A stretch of 64,000 nucleotides of DNA, taken from contig NZ_JAPWIJ010000008.1 of the NCBI RefSeq assembly GCF_027270735.1, forward strand, positions 124,001-188,000. Direction: 5' to 3'. Each line of letters begins with the position of its first letter. Positions within the stretch are counted from its first letter, which is position 1. Positions 46,159-53,853 of the stretch are shown one piece after another. Made by a program: the position numbers and the translations under genes. This stretch comes from Rhodococcus ruber (GTDB lineage: Bacteria; Actinomycetota; Actinomycetes; Mycobacteriales; Mycobacteriaceae). The notes below the pieces were generated by a model, which saw only the letters and a program-made list of their open reading frames with translations, did not search any database and was not told where the DNA came from.

Positions 46159-47340
46159 ATGAGAATCCTGCACACCTCGGACTGGCACATAGGTCGCACC
46201 TTTCACGGTGTCGACCTGTTGGCCGATCAAGGCGCTGTGCTCGAGTCCATCGCGGAACTGGTTGCGGCACAATCGATCGATGTGGTGGTGGTACCGGGCG
46301 ACATTTACGATCGCGCGGTGCCCAGCGCCGACGCCGTGCTGGTCTGCAATCGCGGGCTGGAGGCAATTCGAGCAGCGGGTGCCGTGATCGTCGCGACGTC
46401 GGGCAACCACGACTCCCCGGCTCGCCTGGGAGCCGGTGCTGCGTTCGCTTCGGCGGGAGGCCTGCACCTGATGACTCGGGTGGGCGATGTCGCCACACCG
46501 GTCGTCATCGACGACGAACACGGCGACGTCGCGTTCTACGGCATTCCGTATCTCGAGCCGGAGACCACCCGCGCGGAACTCGACGTTCCCGCAGCGCGTA
46601 CCCACGCCGAGGTGCTCGGAGCCGCGATGGATCGCGTTCGCGGCGACCTCGAAACGAGAGCCGCTGCAGGACAACATGTTCGGTCGGTCGTGCTCGCGCA
46701 TGCGTTCATCGTCGGCGGTGAGGCGACCGGTTCCGAGCGGTCCATTTCTTCCGGCGGCATCGAGACCGCACCTGCGTCGGCGTTCGACGGAGTCGACTAC
46801 GTGGCGCTCGGTCACCTGCATTCTCCGCAGATTCTCACCGACCGAGTGCGGTACTCCGGGTCTCCTCTGCCGTATTCGTTCGGCGAGCGATCGCACCGCA
46901 AGGCCGTGTGGATTCTCGAACTCGACGCGAACGGACTCGGCAGCGTCGAGCGAGTGGACCTGCCGGTGGTGCGCGGGCTCGCCCGTATCGAAGGAACGGT
47001 CGAGGAGTTGCTCTCGGACGCAACCTATTTCGATGTCGAGGATCACTACGTCTCTGCCGTGCTCACCGACAACGTCCGTCCGGTCGACGCAATGCGATTG
47101 CTGCAGCAACGGTTTCGGCACGCGATACACCTGGAGTGGCGTCGCCCCGAGGGGTCGGGCGAGCTTCGCTACCGCGACCGGGTGCGCGGTCGCAGTGATC
47201 TCGCCATCGCCACCTCGTTCCTGACGGATATGCGTAGCGAGCCCACCGCAGCGGAGTCGGCGTTGCTGGCCCGCGCGTTGGCGTCGGTACAGCGCGAGGA
47301 CGAGGTCACCGACGCTGCTGCAGACCGCGGTGCTGCGTGA
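46159..47340 (+). CDS. sbcD: Exonuclease SbcCD subunit D
   Basis: SbcD is the Mre11-like nuclease that, with SbcC, opens hairpins and trims DNA ends. The 393-residue protein has the calcineurin-type phosphoesterase motifs DWHIGR, VVVPGDIYDRA, SGNHDSP and GHLHSPQ in order, each providing metal ligands. ATG 46159 begins MRILHTSDWHIGR; a longer upstream frame is unsupported. Its stop overlaps the sbcC GTG, so the subunits are co-translated. Confidence 0.95.
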   Translation: MRILHTSDWHIGRTFHGVDLLADQGAVLESIAELVAAQSIDVVVVPGDIYDRAVPSADAVLVCNRGLEAIRAAGAVIVATSGNHDSPARLGAGAAFASAGGLHLMTRVGDVATPVVIDDEHGDVAFYGIPYLEPETTRAELDVPAARTHAEVLGAAMDRVRGDLETRAAAGQHVRSVVLAHAFIVGGEATGSERSISSGGIETAPASAFDGVDYVALGHLHSPQILTDRVRYSGSPLPYSFGERSHRKAVWILELDANGLGSVERVDLPVVRGLARIEGTVEELLSDATYFDVEDHYVSAVLTDNVRPVDAMRLLQQRFRHAIHLEWRRPEGSGELRYRDRVRGRSDLAIATSFLTDMRSEPTAAESALLARALASVQREDEVTDAAADRGAA

Positions 47341-50300
47341 GGCTGCATTCGCTCGAGATCACCGCGTTCGGACCCTTCGCGGGTACCGAGACGGTCGATT
47401 TCGATGCGCTCGGAGCCGATGGGCTCTTCTTGTTGCACGGGCACACGGGGGCCGGCAAGACGACGGTTCTCGACGCCGTGGCGTTTGCCCTGTACGGAAC
47501 CGTGCCCGGGGCGCGCCGCGAGGGTAAGCGACTGCTGTCCGACCATGCGGCCGTCGGAGCGGTACCGAAGGTGACCCTCGAGGCGACCCTCGGCGGACGG
47601 CGCATCCGAATCGTGCGCAGTCCGGAGTTCCTGCGCCCCAAGCTCAGAAGCACCGGAACCACCAAGCAACACGCCAAGGCCAGTCTCACCTGGCTCGACG
47701 GTCGCGGGCAGAACCTCACCCGGCTGAGCGAGATCGGCGATGCCGTCAACGCGTTGCTGGGAATGAGCGCCGACCAGTTCTTCCAGGTGGTGCTGTTGCC
47801 GCAGGGCGAGTTCGCGCGTTTCCTCCGAGCCGACAGTGACGAGCGAGGGAGCCTGCTCGAAAGGCTCTTCGACACAGGCCGATTCGGTGACGTCGAAGAG
47901 TGGTTCGCGCAGCGCCGCCGAGAGTTGGCCGCCGATCTCGCCGATGCCCACCACAACATCGACATCATGCTCGGGCGGGTGTCGCAGGCATCGGGAGTGC
48001 CCGAGCCCGTCACCGACGACCGCGAACAACAGGACCCGCTCGACTGGGCGGCCGACGTCCTGGCCGACGCTCGCCAGAATCGGACCCTTGCTCAGGGGCG
48101 CGCGGTGTTGGTCGACGCGGCAGCTCGGCGTGCGTCCGAGGCGCTGGCTCAGGCCACGATCGTTCTGGATCTGCAGCACAGGCGTGCTCTCGCCGAGGAG
48201 CAACTCGCACAGCACCACGACGGGGAGGCGGCACGAGCAGCGCGCAGAACCGAACTGGCCGACTCCGCGGCCGCAGGACCTATCGCCGACGCCGCTGCGG
48301 ACCTGTCTTTGGCGCGTGCGGCGGGCGAGGCGGCTACCGCCGCGCTGGCCGCAGCCGAACGCGAGCTACCGACGTCGCGGGAGGGGCAGCGGTTTCACGA
48401 TGCACTGCATTGGCCACCCGCGCCGGGTGATCCTGCGGACGAGCGCACCGTCGTCGCGCAGTTCGTGCGGGACTGGACCACCGACGTCGCACGAATGCAG
48501 TCGTTGCTCGGCGTCGTACGCGAAGCAGACAAGCTCGACGGTGCCCTGGTCGACTATCGAGCGCAACAACGCAGCATTGCAGCGCAGATCGAGCGCACCG
48601 AGCAGCAGCAGGCTTCGATGCCCGAGAAGATCGCGGCCGCCGAATCTCGGGCGGCGCGAGCAGAGGCGGCCGCGACACAGCTGCCGGGCCTCGACGAGCG
48701 CTGCGAACGGGCTCGCGTGGCCGCGGAATCCGCCATCGAGTTGGTGCGCAAGCGCGCCGCGCTGGCCGAGAGCGAACGGTTCCGCGACTCTGCCGCTGCC
48801 GCACACAACACCGCGTGGGAGCACCTGCTCGATCTTCGTGAGCGCCGCATCGACGGGATGGCAGCAGAGCTGGCGGCCCGATTGAAAGACGGCGAGCCGT
48901 GCCAGGTGTGTGGATCGGCCGCGCATCCTCACCCCGCTGCGGCCTCGACGTCGACGGTGACCAAGGCTCAGGAAGACAAGGCAGCCGCCGCCGAACGTAA
49001 GGCGGCTGCCGCCCTCGATCAGGCGGTCGGGTCTGTCGCGGAGGCCAGACTCGCAGTGGACCTGCTGCACGATCGCACCGGGGGCGCGACTCTCGCGCAG
49101 CTGACCCAGGCCCTCGATACGGCAACGAGTTCGGTGCAGGATGCTCGTGCGAGCGCCGCGGATGCCGACCCGGCGAGGGCGGAACTGAGCCGACTGCGCC
49201 GCGAGACGGACGAACTGACGGTCACGTTCAACAACCTCGTCGCGTCGCGCGTGGCCGTGGACGAGCGGATATCGGCCACCGAGGAATCGCTGGCGCAGAT
49301 GCGCGCGTCGGTGTCGCAGGAAGTGGGCGGGGGCGAGTCGCTCATCGATCGCATTGCCGAACGTGAGGCCCTGATCGACGGTGCCCGGCGAATTCAGGAG
49401 GCGCGGATCGTCTGGCTCGATGCGACTGCGCAGTCCGATGCACTGCGCGCCGAACTGGTCCGACGCGTTGCCGCATCGAGTTTCGACTCCGTCGAGGCTG
49501 CGGCCGCATCCGCTCTCACCGCAGATCGCGTCGAGCGAATCGAGGCCGAACTTCGCGCCGCCGACGAGCGGCGGGCGCATGCCGAACACGTACTACGTGA
49601 GCCCACCATCGTCGCCGTCGCCGGGCATGCGCCGGTGGACCTCGATCCGCTGCGACAGGCCTGTACCGAGCTCGACCGGCAGGTCAGATCCGCCGCCGCC
49701 ACGGTAGCGGAATGCCGAAGGCGCGCAGACGATCTGGAACGACTGATCGCCGAACTGTCGACTGCGGCCGAGGCCATCGCGCCGCAACGCGCGGAATTCG
49801 ACGAGCTCGCCAACCTGGCGGACGTGGTGGCCGGGCGCGGTCAGAATGCCAGGAAGATGTCGCTGCGGTCCTATGTTCTCGCGTCCCGGCTCGAGGACGT
49901 CGCCGAGTCGGCCTCTGCGCGACTGCGTCGGATGTCTTCGGGGCGATACGAATTCGTTCATTCCGACGAGGCGGGTGCTCGCGGTAAGCGTGGTGGTCTC
50001 GGCCTCGACATCCGCGACGACTACACCGGTGTCGTGCGCTCGGCCAAGACTCTCTCCGGTGGGGAGGCGTTCCTCGCGTCGCTGGCTCTCGCGTTGGGAC
50101 TCGCCGACGTCGTGGCTGCCGAATCCGGTGGTGTCGTGCTCGACACCATGTTCATCGACGAGGGGTTCGGCACGCTCGATGCCGACACTCTCGAGCAGGT
50201 GATGGCCGTCCTCGACGAACTACGTGCAGGCGGACGCGTCGTCGGGGTCGTCAGTCACGTCGACGAGATGCGCCAGCGCATTCCCAGTCGCCTCTACGTC

Positions 50301-50345
50301 AAGCGGGAGCGCACCGGTTCGACGCTTCAGGTCGTCGCGTCCTGA
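47337..50345 (+). CDS. sbcC: Exonuclease SbcCD subunit C (SMC-like ATPase)
   Basis: SbcC is the Rad50-like partner of SbcD. The 1,002-residue protein has an N-terminal ATPase half (LEITAFGPFAGTE, P-loop GHTGAGKTTVLDAV), long coiled coils and a zinc hook, CQVC at Cys522/Cys525. The C-terminal half has LSGGEAFLASLALALGLADV and Walker B VLDTMFIDEGFGTLD. GTG 47337 overlaps the sbcD stop. Its 3' end overlaps the convergent permease gene by 19 bases. Confidence 0.95.
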   Translation: MRLHSLEITAFGPFAGTETVDFDALGADGLFLLHGHTGAGKTTVLDAVAFALYGTVPGARREGKRLLSDHAAVGAVPKVTLEATLGGRRIRIVRSPEFLRPKLRSTGTTKQHAKASLTWLDGRGQNLTRLSEIGDAVNALLGMSADQFFQVVLLPQGEFARFLRADSDERGSLLERLFDTGRFGDVEEWFAQRRRELAADLADAHHNIDIMLGRVSQASGVPEPVTDDREQQDPLDWAADVLADARQNRTLAQGRAVLVDAAARRASEALAQATIVLDLQHRRALAEEQLAQHHDGEAARAARRTELADSAAAGPIADAAADLSLARAAGEAATAALAAAERELPTSREGQRFHDALHWPPAPGDPADERTVVAQFVRDWTTDVARMQSLLGVVREADKLDGALVDYRAQQRSIAAQIERTEQQQASMPEKIAAAESRAARAEAAATQLPGLDERCERARVAAESAIELVRKRAALAESERFRDSAAAAHNTAWEHLLDLRERRIDGMAAELAARLKDGEPCQVCGSAAHPHPAAASTSTVTKAQEDKAAAAERKAAAALDQAVGSVAEARLAVDLLHDRTGGATLAQLTQALDTATSSVQDARASAADADPARAELSRLRRETDELTVTFNNLVASRVAVDERISATEESLAQMRASVSQEVGGGESLIDRIAEREALIDGARRIQEARIVWLDATAQSDALRAELVRRVAASSFDSVEAAAASALTADRVERIEAELRAADERRAHAEHVLREPTIVAVAGHAPVDLDPLRQACTELDRQVRSAAATVAECRRRADDLERLIAELSTAAEAIAPQRAEFDELANLADVVAGRGQNARKMSLRSYVLASRLEDVAESASARLRRMSSGRYEFVHSDEAGARGKRGGLGLDIRDDYTGVVRSAKTLSGGEAFLASLALALGLADVVAAESGGVVLDTMFIDEGFGTLDADTLEQVMAVLDELRAGGRVVGVVSHVDEMRQRIPSRLYVKRERTGSTLQVVAS

Positions 50346-51568
50346 CCTGACGCAGTCTTGTCCGGCTTCGACTCGTCCTCGTCGTCCAGACCGGCCTGTT
50401 CGTCGGTCAGTCCCTCGGGCGGCGGGATTTCGTCTTCGAGTTCGTCCTGGTCCGGTTCGTTCGAGCGCGCGTCGATCTGTTCGGACAGGTACCGGATCAG
50501 CACTGCGGCAACAGCAGCCGCCGGGACCGCGAGAAATGCCCCGATGATGCCGAACAACGAGCTGCCACCCGCCACCGCGAGGAGCACGATCGCGGGATGC
50601 AGGTTCATGCTTCGACTCTGCAGAATCGGCTGCAGCACATTGCCTTCCAACTGCTGCACCGCGACGATGATGGCGAGCACGATCAGCGCCGTCGTCAGCC
50701 CGTTCGCCACCAGGGCCACGAGAACTGCGAGCGCACCCGCGACGAACGCACCGACGATCGGAATGAACCCGCCGAGGAACGTCAGCGTTGCGAGTACCAG
50801 CGCCAGCGGAACGCCGAGAATGACGAGTCCGAGGCCGATGAAGAAGGCGTCGATGAAACTGACGATGGCCTGAGTACGGATGAAGCCGCCGAGCGTCGCC
50901 CACATCCGAGAGAGCACCTCGCCCAGATGGCGGCCGGCGCGACCACCGGAGAACCCGTGCAGCCACGGCAGGAACTTCGGACCGTCCTTGACGAAGAAGA
51001 ACGACAGAACCAGCACCAACGCCAGAGTGACCAGCAGCGAGCCGGCTGCCGATACGCCGCTGAACACGCCGGTAGCGATGACGTCCCCGCTGTCCTGCAG
51101 CCGCGAGATGATGGCCGACACGGCCGTATCGATCTGGTCGTCACCGATGTTGAGCGGCGGCCCCTTCAGCCAGTCCTGAACCTGCGCAATTCCGCCCGAC
51201 GCCTGGTCCACCAACTCGGGAGCCTGCTCGGCCACCGACGGGATGATCAGGGTGATGACACCGCCGATGACGACGAAGAACACCACGAGCGAGACCGACG
51301 CGGCCAGCGCGGGAGGAAATCCGAGCCGCATCATCAGTTTCGCCGGCGGCCACAACACCGTCGCGACGATGACCGCGAGCAGGACCGGCAACAGGATCAC
51401 CCACAGATGACCGATCAGCCAACCGAACACCCACGCTCCGGCCGCGATCGACACCAGGATGAGCGACCACTTGGCGAGCCACAGGCCGCCGACCCCGATG
51501 AGGTCTCCGCGGTCCTTGCCGGACTTGGCGGATGCCGTGGATTTTCCTGGCACTGCCGATTCGGTCAC
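50327..51568 (-). CDS. AI-2E family transporter
   Basis: This 413-residue inner-membrane protein of the AI-2E (PerM/TqsA) family has about eight helices, the typical extracytoplasmic loop after helix 3, and GGFIPIVGAFVAGALAVLVAL and LEGNVLQPILQSRSMNLHP near the C-terminus. Members export small signals or exchange sodium and protons; specificity is not readable. GTG 51568 follows GAGGAAG and begins VTESAVPGK; upstream Met codons lack a Shine-Dalgarno. The C-terminus is strongly acidic. Confidence 0.85.
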   Translation of the reverse strand: MTESAVPGKSTASAKSGKDRGDLIGVGGLWLAKWSLILVSIAAGAWVFGWLIGHLWVILLPVLLAVIVATVLWPPAKLMMRLGFPPALAASVSLVVFFVVIGGVITLIIPSVAEQAPELVDQASGGIAQVQDWLKGPPLNIGDDQIDTAVSAIISRLQDSGDVIATGVFSGVSAAGSLLVTLALVLVLSFFFVKDGPKFLPWLHGFSGGRAGRHLGEVLSRMWATLGGFIRTQAIVSFIDAFFIGLGLVILGVPLALVLATLTFLGGFIPIVGAFVAGALAVLVALVANGLTTALIVLAIIVAVQQLEGNVLQPILQSRSMNLHPAIVLLAVAGGSSLFGIIGAFLAVPAAAVAAVLIRYLSEQIDARSNEPDQDELEDEIPPPEGLTDEQAGLDDEDESKPDKTASGQDATT

Positions 51569-51664
51569 TGGGGCTTCCTCACATTCGGCGGATGGCGGAT
51601 CGTGAAGAACCATAACGCCCGGGACCGTTCGACCGTGGGCCACCGCCACCCGACGCGGCAGCGG

Positions 51665-52162
51665 TCAGGCGCTCTCGTGCGCCAACAGCCATTTCTTCGC
51701 GGGCAGCCCCCATCGGAATCCGCCGAGCGCGCCGCCGATGCGGACCACCCGGTGACACGGCACGAACAGCGCGGCGGCATTGCGCGCACAGGCGGACGCC
51801 GCACCTCGGATGGCGGCGGGCCGGCCGGAGAGCTCCGCGAAGTGGGAGTAGGTCACCGGGGCTCCGGGTTCGACGGTGCGCAGTACATCCCAGGCATGCA
51901 TCAGGAATTCACCGGACCGTTGCGCGACGCGCACATCGTCGATGCGTGTCAGCTCGCCGCGGTGGTAGGCGTCGACGGCTTCGGTGACCGTACCGAGGTC
52001 GGCGGCACTGCGAACGGTGTCGGGTCGCATCGTCGGGTGGATCAGGATTCGCAGTTCTTCGACATCATCGGTCCAGCCCGACGCGAGTACGCGCTGATCG
52101 TCGTCGACGATCGTGGTGAACGGGCCGATCGGGGTGTCCCGGGTGGCGGACGTAGCGGTCAT
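51665..52162 (-). CDS. ogt: Methylated-DNA--protein-cysteine methyltransferase
   Basis: This 165-residue suicide enzyme transfers methyl groups from O6-methylguanine to its own cysteine, Cys137 in VPCHRVV. The DNA-binding helix region GRPAAIRGAASACARNAAAL precedes it and GFRWGLPAKKWLLAHE follows. The ATG overlaps the Ada-AlkA stop by four bases (ATGA), forming an alkylation-repair operon, so it is probably induced with it by methylated Ada. Confidence 0.93.
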   Translation of the reverse strand: MTATSATRDTPIGPFTTIVDDDQRVLASGWTDDVEELRILIHPTMRPDTVRSAADLGTVTEAVDAYHRGELTRIDDVRVAQRSGEFLMHAWDVLRTVEPGAPVTYSHFAELSGRPAAIRGAASACARNAAALFVPCHRVVRIGGALGGFRWGLPAKKWLLAHESA

Positions 52163-53625
52163 GGCTGTCTTCTTTCCAATGCGGTGATCCACAGGTGCAT
52201 CGAGACGTAGGAACGCCACGGAGCCCAGCGGGCGGAGTCCTTCAACGAGATGTCCAGCGCAGCCGCGCCTTGGCGAACGACCAGGTCGGTGTCGAGGAGA
52301 ACGTCGGGGTCGCCGAGCAGCCGCATCACGACATAGCGAGCGGTCCACGGTCCGATACCTTTGAGCGCCAGCAGTTCTCGCTCCAGTTCGGGACCCTCGC
52401 GCGCGGGATGCAGCTCGACGGTTCCCGACGCGATGGCGTCGGCGACGCGGATGACGGTCTGTACGCGGGCCGCAGGGCCGGTGAGAACTTCGTGACCGCG
52501 TTCGGCGATGAGGGCGGGATCGGGAAACAACCTGGTGACGGTGTTGTTGCCGAGGTCGACTGGTTCACCCAGCGCGTCGACGAGCCGGGCAGTGTGGGTG
52601 GCTGCAGCTTTCAGCGAGATCTGTTGCCCGATAACGGTGCGCAGCAACATCTCTGCGCCGTCGACCACCCCGAGTGCCCGAATTCCGGGATGGGCCTCGA
52701 CGCTCGGTGCCAACTGCGGGTCGGTGCGTAGGGCCTCGTCGACGGCAAGCGGATCGGCGTCGAGGTCGAGAAGATGTCGGATTCGGGCGACGGCGGGAGC
52801 GAGGTCTCGCATGTCCTGCAATGTCACTGCGGCACTGACGAATCCGTCCATCACTCGCAGCGCGACCAGTCCGCCGGCGTGCGGCAGGCGCAGTGATCGG
52901 ACGTATTCTCCGTCTTCGGAGAACGATTCGATGCCCTCGACCACGTGACCACGAAGGAACCACTCGATCCAGCCGCGGTCCAACGGCTGGCGGTAGGGCA
53001 GTCGCAAGGTGACCGTTCCACCTGCGGTTGTCACCGCGGTGCGGTGTGCCTCCCGCCGCAGGGTGGACGGATCGACAGCGAACACTTCCTTGACGGTGTC
53101 GTTGAACTGCCGAACACTGGAAAAGCCGGCAGCGAAGGCGATGTCGGCCATCGTCATGTCGGTGGTCTGAATCAGTGTGCGGGCGGTGTGTGCCCGGTGC
53201 GCGCGGGCCAATGCCAGCGGGCCTGCACCGACCTCGGCCGTCAACACCCGTGTCAGTTGCCTGCTCGAGTAACCGAGGGTGCTGGCGAGGCCGTCGACGC
53301 CGCCGCGCTCGACGGCCCCGTCGGAGATCAGTCGCATTGCGCGAGAGCTGAGGTCGGAGTGGATGTTCCACCGCGGGGAACCGGGCGTGGCGTCGGGCTG
53401 GCAGCGGCGGCAGGCACGGTAGCCGGATTGTTGCGCTGCAGCGGCAGTGGCCAGGAACGAGACGTTGCCCGGCTTGGGTGTGCGTGCCGGGCAGGACGGT
53501 CGGCAGTAGATGCCGGTGGTGGATACGGCGGTGAAGAACTGGCCGTCGAACCGTGCGTCACGCGAGGAGACCGCGCGATAACACCGATCGAAGTCCAGTT
53601 CTTGCACCTGCCGTTCGCTGCTCAT
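52159..53625 (-). CDS. alkA: Ada-type regulator fused to AlkA DNA glycosylase
   Basis: The 488-residue protein joins three modules. An Ada N-terminal zinc domain has C41 (methyl acceptor by homology), C45, C72 and C75 in GIYCRPSC and RACRRCQ. An AraC-type helix-turn-helix (about 90-190; MTMADIAFAAGFSSVRQFNDT) follows. The AlkA glycosylase comes last, with helix-hairpin-helix LLALKGIGPWTARYVVMRL and the catalytic Asp in LLDTDLVVRQG. It senses methyl phosphotriesters, activates its operon and excises alkylated bases. This fusion is typical of actinobacteria. It is the first gene of the operon with ogt. Confidence 0.93.
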   Translation of the reverse strand: MSSERQVQELDFDRCYRAVSSRDARFDGQFFTAVSTTGIYCRPSCPARTPKPGNVSFLATAAAAQQSGYRACRRCQPDATPGSPRWNIHSDLSSRAMRLISDGAVERGGVDGLASTLGYSSRQLTRVLTAEVGAGPLALARAHRAHTARTLIQTTDMTMADIAFAAGFSSVRQFNDTVKEVFAVDPSTLRREAHRTAVTTAGGTVTLRLPYRQPLDRGWIEWFLRGHVVEGIESFSEDGEYVRSLRLPHAGGLVALRVMDGFVSAAVTLQDMRDLAPAVARIRHLLDLDADPLAVDEALRTDPQLAPSVEAHPGIRALGVVDGAEMLLRTVIGQQISLKAAATHTARLVDALGEPVDLGNNTVTRLFPDPALIAERGHEVLTGPAARVQTVIRVADAIASGTVELHPAREGPELERELLALKGIGPWTARYVVMRLLGDPDVLLDTDLVVRQGAAALDISLKDSARWAPWRSYVSMHLWITALERRQP

Positions 53626-53643
53626 GCTCCTACTGTGTCAGCG

Positions 53644-53670
53644 CGATCCCGCCAGTGCTAGCGGGAATCG
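53644..53670 (-). terminator. Hairpin between ybdD and the Ada-AlkA gene
   Basis: CGAT-CCCGC (53644-53652) pairs with GCGGG-A-ATCG (53661-53670), a 9-bp stem with one bulge and an eight-base loop. It follows the cstA-ybdD unit on the minus strand and precedes the alkA start. It may separate the two transcripts; no U-tract is present. Confidence 0.45.
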
Positions 53671-53682
53671 GACAGCACCGTG

Positions 53683-53853
53683 TCAGCAGCACCGTGCCCC
53701 CGGATTTCGGTCCGCTTCCGCGTGCCGGTCCTTCCAGTACTGCCGCACGGTCGGCGGCTCCTGGCCCGGATGGTGCCGAGCCAGGTGGGCGACGTAGTGG
53801 TCGTAATCGTGGTCGCCCATCACCGAGGTGATCCACCACCACAGCCCGCGCAT
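53683..53853 (-). CDS. ybdD: YbdD/YjiX family small protein
   Basis: This 56-residue frame translates as MRGLWWWITSVMGDHDYDHY and continues to a C-terminal GARCC. That is the DUF466/YbdD pattern: aromatic start, D-YDHYVAHLARHHP, PPTVRQYWKDRH and terminal Cys-Cys. Its ATG follows the cstA TAG with no gap. YbdD/YjiX proteins are regularly encoded right after CstA/YjiY pyruvate or peptide transporters and are thought to support them. Confidence 0.92.
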   Translation of the reverse strand: MRGLWWWITSVMGDHDYDHYVAHLARHHPGQEPPTVRQYWKDRHAEADRNPGARCC

